Shown here in pieces: positions 22,918 through 34,559 of a stretch of DNA of 64,000 nucleotides (the stretch's first letter is position 1; each line of letters starts with the position of its first letter). A program made the translations under genes and the position numbers. The DNA is from Magicicada septendecula (Eukaryota > Arthropoda > Insecta > Hemiptera > Cicadidae), in the NCBI GenBank assembly GCA_034769895.1, contig CM068367.1, positions 85,117,654 through 85,181,653 on the forward strand, given 5' to 3'. The notes beneath the pieces were generated by a model that saw only the letters and a program-made list of their open reading frames with translations, was not told where the DNA came from and made no database searches.

Positions 22918-24249
22918 ATGATGGAAAATAATGAAAATAAGGTCAGTTTGACTGACGTAACTTTCACGGGGGAGGCAGACGTTCATTCAGATCCTAATAC
23001 AGTCAAAGAAAGTGTTTTAAACAAATCAGATGATATGAATGATTCGGGAATGGAGACAACTCCAAGCATAACTAATGAAAATAATTTGACAGAGTCTAAT
23101 AATTAGTGAGGCGGGAGCAAAATCTACTCCCGTGGTGACTAAAATAAAAGAAAGAGAATTGTCATTAAATGACCTATTTAACCTTATCAATAACCGGTTT
23201 GACGAGAGTGACAAAAAGTGGTATAAATTATTGTAGAAACTAGAGACAGATAAATTAAAAGAAAATAAAGAAAGTGACCTAAACCAGGTGAGTAGTTCTG
23301 ATAGTGGAGGTAATAATAATGATGATAGTTTTACAAACAATAGTGTTCGTTTAAGTACAGTGGAAACAAAAAATGACGAGGTAGGTGAGGTTAATACAAG
23401 TGATAATCAGAAAGATGTTAGTTTAAGTGCAAATAAAGTAGTAGTTGAAAAGGTAAGTAGGGGTGAGAATATGGGTAATATAATTAAAAATGTAGTGTTA
23501 GAGAGTAAAGTGGTGAATAATGATAGTGGTGATGAAGTTTTAGTGGAAATAGAAATTATTAATGAAATAGTGGTTGATGAGATTGTGAGAGAGTATGACG
23601 AGAGGTTAGGCTGGCAAAGGGCAAAATTTCCCTGTTGTTTAAGTGGAGTAAAGACTCCACTAGTGATTTATGAGGACAGAGTTTCCTCCAGAGGTTGTGT
23701 GAGAGACGAGGTGTCTCTAAATGGTCCCTTAATATTTTATGATTTCCCTGGAAAAGCCAGGATGTGTTATAATAATGTTGTGTTGCCCTTTGTGTGGAAT
23801 GAGAGAGAGAGATAGAGTGGTTTAAGTTAAAATGAGGTTATGGAGAGTTGATAGAGAAAATAAATATGGAGAGAATTAGTAATATTCAGTACTTACCTTA
23901 TGAAGTAATTAGCACGGTAGTAAACGATGATTATATTGATGTTGAGGATGATATACACTTACCTGTTGGGAGAATTAGCGTACTAGTAACAGCTGATTAC
24001 TATGATGATGAAAGTAGAAACTATTTAATTGTGACAAAAAATAACAAAGGAGACCTGACCAAACATACTGATGCAGACAGATTTTACGATCGAATGATAT
24101 GGAGTAATACGGGGGGTTATTATTCTGGTGTAATGGAACAATTGAAAAAATTGAATAGTTGCTATATTAATGGTAATAATGGAATTAATTTAATTAAAAA
24201 TGAATTGTGTATACGTAAAATAAGATTATTGTTTGATGATGGTGGTTAA
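22918..24249 (+). pseudogene. Element I coding region, broken
   Basis: This is the homologue of the Element III 323-codon protein. An intact N-terminal piece (22918-23106) starts MMENNENKVSLTDVTF, close to the Element II start. After a stop, frames at 23288-23815 and 23848-24249 continue with WQRAKFP, a KTPLVIYED block and the terminal DDGG. The protein is acidic and has no zinc knuckle, protease or polymerase motif. Its place after the primer site suggests a Gag-like role, but that is inference. At least two frame breaks separate the pieces. Confidence 0.7.
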
Positions 24250-25023
24250 AATGTTGTTCATGAACATATAATTATGTGAGTGTAGTGGTTTTTGGAATGG
24301 ATTGAATTATGAAATGATTTGTGGTAAACAATAACAGATAATAATGGAGATTGTATATACTTTTGTGTTGTTGTTAAATGTACTTATGGAGTAAGGTTAT
24401 GTTGTTGTAATGATAAGGTAACAGAGAATACAACATGTTGTATGAAGTATACTCAACTTTAATGATGGACAGTCGGTCATTATGAATTTTGTTAAAGTAA
24501 TTAAAGCAATTTGATAATTAAAGTAATTAAAATGTGTTTGGTAAAATAGTTGAATTAATTTGAGATGAATTAATTAATTTAAAATGTTGTATAGATGAAG
24601 TTTGGTAATAAATTTAAATAATTTTTCTGAGATTTAGAATTTATAAGAAATAGTAAATGATTAAACGTAAAATGTGTTTAGCTATTGAGTTATATTGTTA
24701 TTATAAGGTATCAGAAGGTACATATGGTTATGTACGTTATATTTGTTGCGATAAATGTTTATAGTTTTGAGTCTATGATAGTGATCATGTTTTATTTGAT
24801 TGAATGATTGACCATATGTCAGTATGAATTTTATAATGAAATTGATGTTTTAAGAATGAAATTTCTTAAATGAGTTTAAAAGTCATTTTTAAATAAATGA
24901 GTCTTAAATTTCAAACTAAATGAGTTTGAAAGAATTATGAGAAGCATAAGGTGTCTAGTTGAGTAGTATGTAACTGTGTATTAATGTGTAACACGTATTG
25001 TGTATTTTAAATGTGATTCCCCA
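24250..25023 (+). other. Element I non-coding AT-rich region
   Basis: About 770 bp after the coding region without frames, motifs or repeats that could be recognised. Confidence 0.5.
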
Positions 25024-25390
25024 CTTTCGGGCGGTCACGGCATCACCGATCCCTGACCGTGGAATTAGCTTATCTTTAACCGGCTATGGTCAGGCCACAT
25101 TGCGTTACGCGCTGCCTAAGTCTGGCCATAGCTAGTTATCGTTGTAAAGGTGAATTTAGAAATTAACAGGGGGTGAATCAGGGGAATCACCATAACTATG
25201 GAACAGGGGCTACCATCGAATGGGATGGTAGACCGTATAAGGGCATGTAACTAATTTTTAGTAGGATTACTGGTGTCCTCGGAGGCCAGTAACGCCGAAT
25301 GTTTTATAACGCCGAAACAAGAACAGTGTAGGCAGTGTCTACACCCTAAAAAACTTCAATTCTTGTGGTGGCAACTGGGCGCTACAGTCC
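25024..25390 (+). ncRNA. Candidate structured RNA domain of Element I
   Basis: A GC-richer island in AT-rich sequence holding a series of hairpins. CGGTCA (25032-25037) pairs with TGACCG (25054-25059). GCTATGGTCAG (25083-25093) pairs with CTGGCCATAGC (25122-25132), 11 bp with one G-U. CTACCATC (25210-25217) pairs with GATGGTAG (25224-25231). TTACTGG pairs with CCAGTAA near 25268-25292, and GTGTAG with CTACAC near 25330-25350. A packaging, dimerisation or translation element is possible; the function is not known. Confidence 0.45.
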
Positions 25391-26562
25391 AGGGGGGGGG
25401 CAATAGTGTGTGTTAAAGGAGGTTTTTAAATTGTTAATGAATAAGTTCTGATTGAATAAAAAGAAGATAAAGTTGATGATTATGGTAATAAAATTGTGCC
25501 GATAGTAATGAAGTATTGGAGGAGATTGTTGTGCTGATGTATGTATCTATAGTATTGCATAATTTTCTGTGTTATGTGTAATCACATTTTATAGTGTATA
25601 AAGATGACAGTGATAACCTGGATTGGTATTACTGCGTATTTGCCATCAATTGTATCTAAAGGTGGTAATTTTATGATGTTGAATTTGTAGTGATGTTAAA
25701 TGTATTTTGTTAAGGTTATGCACATTGTATTTTATATAGTCAGTTTACAGGTTTGTTTGAGTTAACAACAATAATATATTGTTTGAAGTGAAAATTAACA
25801 GTGGGTAGTCGGGAATCTTTATAATGAAAATGAAATTCACGTAAAATGTTTGAAAGATAGAAATTTTAGTAATCAATTTGAAAGTTTGGATTTGAAGGTT
25901 ATAAAAATGATAAATGAATTTTATTATGAAAGTAAATAAATGCAAGATGAAATTAAATTAACTGAATTGTTTTGAATAATACAATTAAAGTAAATAATTA
26001 AAAGAAATGATTAAGAATTAATTCAAAAGCTGGAAATATGTGGAATAAATTTGAGTAATTTATTTTTGATTTGAAAAGATAAACAACTAAAATGTTCAAT
26101 CAATCGAAATTGAAATTAAAAGTTGTGTAGTGTTAGTAAATATTATTTAAATTCGGAGGTGAAGTTTTGGAAAAAAAAATAAATGTTTATTTGAGTAGGA
26201 ATGTAGTAAATTGTAATAAATAACAAATGTAATAGGTATATGTTAAGAATGTACATATATAGGCAACCAGTACTCTGCTAAAGACAAACCAGTACGACTA
26301 AGGGGAAACAAGTCAGTTAAGGATATGGTATGATGAAAAGCCAGTTATTGATATTTTTCTTGAATGTTATAGAGCCTTGTGATACTGTGGTGACGTGCCT
26401 GTCTGACTTTATGGTGTTGGGATCTCATCAAGGGAACTCCAGTAAGGTCATGCAGGTGCGGCCGCAGTCACCGGACTAGGGGGGGGTAAGTTACCCAGGA
26501 TTTTAATAAGGAATTACGGGGGTTTTGCGCCATATCCTAGCTGGTCCTCTTAGGCTTTTAGG
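25391..26562 (+). other. Element I 3' internal region
   Basis: AT-rich to about 26270. The last 300 bp share short blocks with the same region of Elements II and III (GTGTTGGGATCTC, a GGTTTACCCA-like block and GGTCCTCTTAG), arranged in the same order before the hairpin and polypurine tract. Confidence 0.5.
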
Positions 26563-26615
26563 CAATGAGAGTTTTTCTGTTTCGACAGAAAACCTCTCAT
26601 TGGGGGGGGGGGTAT
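26563..26615 (+). promoter_or_regulatory. Element I hairpin and polypurine tract
   Basis: An 18-bp inverted repeat with one mismatch (26563-26580 with 26585-26602) closes on a TTCG tetraloop. It is followed immediately by twelve G and TAT, then the 3' LTR. The G run is the plus-strand primer. The hairpin occupies the same place in Elements II and III. Confidence 0.8.
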
Positions 26616-27970
<1,355 letters not shown>

Positions 27971-28759
27971 AGAGGACATAATGGAAACTGACCGGTTGTG
28001 TTATATTTGGGAGACTCGTGTGTGTCAGAGAAAACAGGAAAAGGATAGGTAAAGAAACAGTCAGATCAGTTGTTTGTGATGGGTGTACATTTTAACCAAT
28101 ACTTTAATCAAAGACTATAGAATAGAAAAAACAACTGTAGTAAGATATCTTGAATGTCTATGCTGGAAACGATTATGACAGTGTATATTCTAGACAAGGG
28201 TATACAAATTGATAATGGAGAGACAGTTTTAGAGAGATGAGGATACTAGATGACATAGCCAGAAATAAATTTCCTCGAGAAAACAGGAAGAGAGGAAGAC
28301 ACCAGTCTCTGAATATATGGTGCTCATGTTATTAAAATAATCAAAAGACAATTCTGGAGTCATCAACAGCTATTGCTTCCGCTATGATGATAATTTTATT
28401 CTTATTTACATATTGTGGGGTTATTGGTAAAGTTACCAAAATCCATTTAGATGAATTACGGAAAACTGAAATTAAAGGTTTTCAAGTGCAATGATAAATC
28501 ATAAAATTATTAAACTGATTTTAAAGGTTAATTTTTATTATTCATAATTAGTAAAATTATCAATTTTATTTTATATTAATAGACATTATTGATTATATAG
28601 CTTTTGGAAAATGAAAAGAAAAATATAAGTTTATAAAAAAACAAAATATCTTTTTTGAAACAGCATTGGACTTGGCTAGTTTTACCACTGATCCCTTGAT
28701 ATATTTACTAACTGTATAATGAGTATTTTTCCTGAATCATGCATTCCATTTTGAAACAG
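27971..28759 (+). other. Intron remainder
   Basis: About 790 bp of AT-rich sequence up to the next exon. The part near 28000-28330 is richer in GA and might be a decayed retroelement, but no motif was strong enough to name it. Confidence 0.45.
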
Positions 28760-28919
28760 GCTCTACTGAGAAACCAGCAGACTACACAGTTAAACAGGTT
28801 CTTACACTATTATACAAGATTTAGAAATCACGAAAATAGCCGCAAACTTGAAGAAACACTTCTCACAGGTGTACGGAAGAAAATGGAAAATCTTGCCTCA
28901 ACGCTAAAAAAGAGTGAAG
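28760..28919 (+). CDS. ANKIB1: ANKIB1-like E3 ligase, exon of the Ariadne-type helical region
   Basis: A 160-nt exon between AAACAG and GAAG|GTAAAT. It starts in phase 0 and ends one base into a codon. It encodes ALLRNQQTTQLNRFLHYYTR and continues with a heptad-like helical stretch ending ASTLKKSEG. The LNRFLHYYTRFRNHENS block is the conserved start of the C-terminal Ariadne-like domain in ANKIB1, which in this family restrains the catalytic RING2 by packing against it. Confidence 0.88.
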
Positions 28920-29747
28920 GTAAATATTGTAACTTTATTTCATAGTGTTGCTACTACAGAACATTTTTTCTGTGAAAATAAAAATTTTTTGAAATGTCTG
29001 AGTGTAAATAAATTATTGTTGCGAACTTCTTATGTAGAAGTGATAGACACTCTGTTTTTTCTAACAAAATTTAGTAAGGTTATAATTATGAAATATCATA
29101 TATTACAGCACATTGGCTTCCTTCTGTATTGACTTCATGGATTGCACTTTAGGCCATTTCAAATTCTTTGGTCTGTCTTGATCCCTCTTTGCAGCCCAAA
29201 ACTTGTTTTGGTAACATTCATGCCAAAAGGGACTTCCAATTTTGGTATCCTGTATCTTGTTGTATCCTTATGTTAATGAAAATATCTTAGTTTCTTTTCG
29301 CTGTCATCATCTGTAAGATAGTGTCTCAAACTTCATCTCAAGCTGGATTATAACAATTTAATTTCAGAATCATGTAGTTTCAAAATAGCGCTTTTCTGGC
29401 AGACACTTTTTTTGCTTATGCATAGCAGTACATGTAAGTGTTTATTATTATGTAAACTCGCACCACTCACTGTGCTTCACAGACTGGATTCTTTAACGTT
29501 TCAGAATGTGACTCCAATGTATGTATGAGGCAAGTTTTGCATTCGATAAGACAGGTTTTGCAGAATTTCTTGATTTTTACTGTTTGTTTACATAGAAATA
29601 AAGAAATTTTAGTCAATAACACTTATTGGAATCATATGAAACAGTACATCCAGTATCTGAAACTACTACTAACTCTTTTTAATTTTTGGGTAAGATGAGT
29701 TTTACAACTCACTACTTCAGATATATTTGGTTACATATAATTTTTTA
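28920..29747 (+). other. Intron start, nothing recognised
   Basis: The intron (28920-47021, 18.1 kb) begins with about 830 bp of AT-rich sequence without features. Confidence 0.55.
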
Positions 29748-29751
29748 TTAA

Positions 29752-30396
29752 CCCTTTGAGAAGCACGGACACTTGAGAACATGCAGTAGACAGCCGTCAT
29801 CAGGAGCATGCGCATTTCAGAACGGGCGCACTGTGTTCCAGTTACCATGGATGTTTTAAAACATTCTTTTATTTCCTAATCTGCCTGTATTGTGTTCCAG
29901 TCTGTTGGCAATAATCTGAACTGCTTGAAAATACTTCACATCTGTTTTTATCATTTGTATTTGACATTACTGACCATGTGTTTACAGTCATAATAAGATC
30001 GCTGACTGCATGTTTATAATCATATTAAACTTGTAACATTTTCTGTTTGTTATTTGAGTGTTGTTGTAAGTGTTATTTTGGTGTAGAAAAGTTACATTTA
30101 GTGATTCATTAAGTGTTAAAATGAGTCGATATTTATCTGAAGAAGAAATACAGGAAATAACAGCTGGGGAGGACTCTGATTTTGTAGAGAGTGAAGACAA
30201 CTTTAGTAGTGTGGAAAGTCAAACCGACTTATTTATTTAAATTAATTATATTTAAACTCATAATATAAGTGAAATTAAATTGTGATTTATTTTCTGAATG
30301 AGGTAAAATTGTACAATAATCGTGAGGTCAACACACAAAAAAAAACCTTGCTCTTGGGTGTGAAGCTACTAGTCCAAAACTGTACTAATCAAAGGG
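29752..30396 (+). mobile_element. piggyBac-derived non-autonomous element
   Basis: The ends are CCCTTTGA and its inverse TCAAAGGG, each directly flanked by TTAA (29748-29751 and 30397-30400). This is the target site and terminal signature of piggyBac transposons. The 645-bp interior keeps a short frame that looks like the start of a piggyBac transposase. It sits in the long intron after the first Ariadne exon. Confidence 0.82.
30121..30240 (+). pseudogene. piggyBac transposase N-terminal remnant, 39 codons
   Basis: A frame beginning MSRYLSEEEIQEI and continuing with an acidic Ser/Glu/Asp-rich stretch, then TAA. piggyBac transposases typically open with such an acidic MSxxLxxEEI segment before the DDBD domains. 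The remaining domains are deleted, leaving a MITE-like derivative. The frame might still be translated, but no catalytic part is present. Confidence 0.6.
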
Positions 30397-30400
30397 TTAA

Positions 30401-30709
30401 TATTGTAACAGCACAGACTGTCCCATAAAAACCAACTAGCTGAGTAACAAGAAGTGATGATAACAAATAGTAAATCTACAAAAGGCATTCAATGACAACA
30501 CCAAATAAACTGACTAATAGACTGAGACATTGACAAAGACTAGTTCACCAATAGATTAGTTAAGTGACTATAAAACAATAAACAAAAACAAACACCATAA
30601 ATAAAATAAAAAGTGAAATAACTGATATTTACAAAATGTATTAGAGTAGAGTAAACAGCACATTAGCTGAGAAATTAAAAAAGAAATAACTAGCATAAGA
30701 TATAAATAT
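30401..30709 (+). other. Intronic spacer, nothing recognised
   Basis: About 310 bp, A-rich, between the piggyBac element and the second satellite-associated module. Confidence 0.55.
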
Positions 30710-31160
30710 CGGTATGGAGAACCATACATGACTTCCATGTTCTAAGATTTATATTTAAAATCATATTCGAAATGAAATATTTCCATAGAAACATTAGTAT
30801 TGCATTAACCATAGTACTGTGGTCACTAACGTATACCACCTCACGTTTTCGCACTCGATTTTTACCGATCATGGCAGTCGATGGCCTGCCGAAAAGTCTC
30901 ATTTTGCAGAAAACATTGGACTACGGCTAAAGAGCCCGGGAAGCAAAATTAACAAAAAACTACTTCTTTGTTGCCGATAACGTAGTACACATATAAAAAA
31001 TTCTCCCCTCCACCTTCAACTATAACTTTTAATAATAGAAAATTACCCCCACCCCGTTCACCTAACCTCTTCATTTATAGATATTTCATCTACGTTTCTA
31101 CAGTGGATTACTATGAGCTTCTTATCAGGATACTTTATTTATAAAAATTAAGTACTTTAC
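30710..31160 (+). mobile_element. Satellite-associated module, copy 2
   Basis: The reverse complement of 551-1030, with matching landmarks in the same order, leading directly into array A2. Its hammerhead-like core is mutated (CCGATCA at 30864-30870 instead of CTGATGA, with GAAA at 30891-30894), so this copy would not cleave. Confidence 0.65.
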
Positions 31161-32612
31161 TTTAGTTAAATCATAAAATGTTTCAGGTAAACTACCCCTT
31201 TCTCTTAACCGATCTTCTCCAAAATCAACAGACCTTCCGCCTCCACAATTCAGGGAAGCATGCAAAAAAATATTTGATTCTGTTTGAATGTGCGGCAGTT
31301 ATCGTTCGTCATGGAAACATTTCTCTTGTTACAACATAAAATGTTGCAAGTAAACTACCCCTTTCCCTTAACTGATCTTCACGAAAATCAATAGACCTTG
31401 AGCTCTCACTCAGGGGGTGCAAAAAATTATTTGATTCTCATTGAATTTTCGGCAGTTATCGTTCCTCATAAAAAAATTACCCTTGTTAAAACATAAAATG
31501 TTGCTGGTCAACTACCCCTTTCCCTTAACCGATCTTCACCAACACCAATACGTATTGAGAACTCTACAATACAGGGCTGTATGCAAAACATCATTTTATT
31601 CTGTTTGAATTTGCGGCTGTTATCGTTTACTATAGAAAAAAATTACCCTTGATAAAAAACCGTTGCAGGTAAACTACCCCTTTCCCTTAACCGATCTTCA
31701 CCAAAAACGACAGGTCTTGGGTACGCTACAATTCAGGCCTGTATGCAAACAATTATTTGATTCTGTTTGAATTTGCGGCTGTTATCGTTTGCCATAGAAA
31801 ACACCCTTGATAAAACATAAAACGTTGCTGGTAAACTACCCTATTCCATTAACCGATCTTCACCAAAACCAATAGGTCTTGAGAACTCTACAATTCAGGG
31901 CTGAATGCAAAATATTAGTTGATTCTCTTTGAATTTACGGCAGTTATCGTTCGTCATAGAAAAAATACCCTTGTTAAAACATAAAACGTTGCAGGTAAAC
32001 TACCCCTTTCCCTTAACCGATCTTCAACAAAATCAACAAACCTTGAGTTCTGTATAATTCAAAAAGGTATGCAGAAGAGTAGTTGATTCTGTTTGAATGT
32101 ACGGCAGTTATCGTTCGTCATAAAAAAATTACCCTTGATAAAACATAAAATGTTGCTGGTAAACAACCCTATTCCCTTAACCGATCTTCACCAAAGCAAC
32201 AGGTCTTGAGAACTCTATATTTCAGGGCTGTATGCAAAATATTATATGATTCTGTTTGAATTTGCGGCTGTTATCATTTGCCATATAAAATACCCTTGAT
32301 AAAACAAAAAACGTGTCTGGTAAACTACCGCTTTCCCTTAACCGATCTTCACCAAAAACAATAGGTCTTTAGTACTCAACAAAACAGGACTGTATGCAAA
32401 AACGTATTTGATTCTGTTTGAATTTGCGGCTCTTATCGTTTGCCATAGAAAATACCCTTTTAAAACATAAAACGTTGCTGGTAAACTACCCCTTTCCCTT
32501 AACCGATCTTCACCAACACCAACAGGTATTGAGAACTCTACAATACAGGGCTGTATGCAAAACATCATTTGATTCTGTTTGAATTTGCGGCTGTTATCGT
32601 TTACCATAGAAA
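31160..32612 (-). repeat. 165-bp satellite array A2 (nine units)
   Basis: Nine anchors of the type CCCTTAACCGATCTTCACC occur about 162 bp apart, from near 31203 to 32498. Each unit also has CAGGGCTGTATGCAAAA and TTTGCGGCTGTTATCGTT. Orientation is opposite to array A1. Module copies flank the array on both sides in the same orientation. Confidence 0.9.
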
Positions 32613-32930
32613 AAATATCGGTATGGAGAACCATACATGACTTCCATATTCTAAGATTTATTTTTAAAATCATTTTCGAAATGAAATATTACCATAGAAA
32701 CTACTTCTTTCTACTTACTGCTTCAGCCTTAACCACAGTACTGTGGTCACTAACATATACCACCTCACGTTATCACACTCGATTTTCACTGATGATGGAA
32801 GTCAATGGCATTGCCGAAACGTCTGGTTTTGTAGAAAACATTGGACTACGGACAAATATCCCGGGAAGGAATTTTAACAAAAACTACTTCTTTGTTGCCG
32901 ATAACGTTGTACACATATATATAAAAAATA
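32613..32930 (+). mobile_element. Satellite-associated module, copy 3 (partial)
   Basis: It repeats the first 320 bp of copy 2 (the ATCGGTATGGAGAACCATAC start through TTGCCGATAACG) and stops before the C-rich block. It forms a direct repeat around array A2. Confidence 0.65.
32780..32830 (+). ncRNA. Hammerhead-ribozyme-like motif, module copy 3
   Basis: CTGATGA (32789-32795), then a hairpin with arms GGAAGT and ATTGCC (one mismatch, one G-U), GAAAC (32816-32820) and GTC as the potential cleavage triplet. The nucleotides before CTGATGA (CA) can pair with UG after GTC, giving a very short stem I. An extra U follows the CUGAUGA box. Confidence 0.45.
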
Positions 32931-33552
32931 TGCATAAAATTAATGGCTTGTATAAGTTAATGATTGATCTCCATTAAGTAGTGCTCAAGTTTCCAAAGTT
33001 TTAATATTATGATGTCGGTAATTAAAACATCAGAGCAGGTTTAGTGTGTATGAGGGTTCACCGTGGACAAAAATTTTCAACATTTCCTATTGAGCGTTGC
33101 TTAGAATAAATCTGCGAATCTACAGTGTACGTTTCACAGAACAAACACGCGGAAAAGAAGGAGCGCTCCGAAGTCACTCATGGACCCTCAGCATCTTGCA
33201 GAGGGTTCATTCCCTAAAGACGAAAAGTCTGTCTATGAATCGTTCCTCTGTAAACACGTGCAGTTACACTGCCCAGTGATCCACAGGAAGCAAATCACTA
33301 TCCACGCTGGACACTTTTTCGGCTTGCATGCGTTATGTTGGTATGGGTTCGGCACTTTCCATTTAAAAACCGTGAAAATGTAAGAAAATAAACATGAATG
33401 AGGCCAGAAATAACGCGAATTGTGTGTGTGTGTGTGTGTGTGTGTCTTCACTGCCTTTTTATTGTGGTAGTGATAATAATAAAATGGAAACGTAAACAGT
33501 ACATAACTGAGATATGCTTGCCTGCCACGCACGATATATTTTCTCTTATACA
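32931..33552 (+). other. Intronic spacer with a short GT run
   Basis: Unique-looking sequence with a 25-bp GT run at 33421-33445. The region 33050-33330 is less AT-rich and has overlapping short frames on both strands, none recognisable. Confidence 0.5.
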
Positions 33553-34262
33553 TGACTAGCAGAATACCCGTGCTTCGCTACGGAGTTTCACGTTGTACGT
33601 AATGAAAATGTTAGTTTAATTAATAAAGTTTAATTAAAGTAGGCTTCTTAAAAATAAATAGCTGTTGCCCACAACTTCGTTCGCGTGGTCTTCAATTTAA
33701 TGCGATAATATATTTAGAACAGAATCTATTCTATTGGGTTGCCATAGTAACCAGATCTAATAGTTTTTAAGACCGCAAACGACCCCCCAGAGGATCGTAT
33801 CGAAAAAACACCTGTCCTATGTTGGTTCTTCCGTTGCGTAAAATATTTGTGCCAAGTTTGGTTGAAATCGGTCCAATGGTTTAGGTGGAGACGTGGAAGA
33901 CCCCAAAGGATCGTATCGAAAAAAAAACACTTGTCCTATGTTGGTTCTCCCTTTGCGTAAAATATTTGTGCCAAGTTTGGTTGAAATCGGTCCAGTGGTT
34001 TAGGAGGCGATGTGGAAGACCCCAAAGAACCCCCAAAAGGACCCCATCGAAAAAACACCTATCCTATGTTGGTTCTCCCGTTGCATAAAATATTTGTGCC
34101 AAGTTTGGTTGAAATCGGTACAGTGGTTTAGGAGGAGATGTGGAAGAAACCTTCACAGACGTGCGCACAACAACTCACCGAAGTTTCATCGCAATCAGAT
34201 GAATGGTATAGGAATGCATACAGGACAAACAAAGAAACATTCATTTTTATATATAAGATGTA
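33553..34262 (+). repeat. Dispersed repeat with three 114-130 bp tandem units
   Basis: It begins around AATACCCGTGCTTCGCTACGG and ends AACATTCATTTTTATATATA, both of which look like ends of a dispersed interspersed repeat. Inside, the unit starting GGATCGTATCG near 33793 repeats near 33907 and 34037, each copy containing CAAGTTTGGTTGAAATCGGT. The class is not certain; a 3' fragment of a non-LTR retrotransposon is possible. Confidence 0.6.
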
Positions 34263-34559
34263 AACTATACCACTTACTTGACATAAACCGTGATAGCTAA
34301 GCTAATGTACAACATATATGTATTAATTATACACATAAATGTTCCTCGATAGACACTCTATCTATTGGCGAAAACTTGAATAAAATCCATTCAGTACTTC
34401 CTGAGATTAGCGATTTCAAACACAGAGAGAAAACGGACCGAGTTTACTTTATACTATGCAGATTTACATTAAAATGAAAAAATTATAATTTTATTGCCTG
34501 GCAACAAAATTATTTTATTTTTAACAATTACCATTGTTTGGAAAAGTTTAAATGAATTT
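34263..34559 (+). other. Short intronic spacer
   Basis: About 300 bp of AT-rich sequence with nothing recognised. Confidence 0.5.

Noticed and set aside
27971-28500. Decayed non-LTR retrotransposon
   Set aside because: GA-rich stretches suggested fragments of a LINE 3' end, but no reverse transcriptase or endonuclease motif could be read in any frame.
31160-32612. CRISPR-like array
   Set aside because: The repeats are direct 165-bp units without spacers in a eukaryotic intron; they are satellite DNA.
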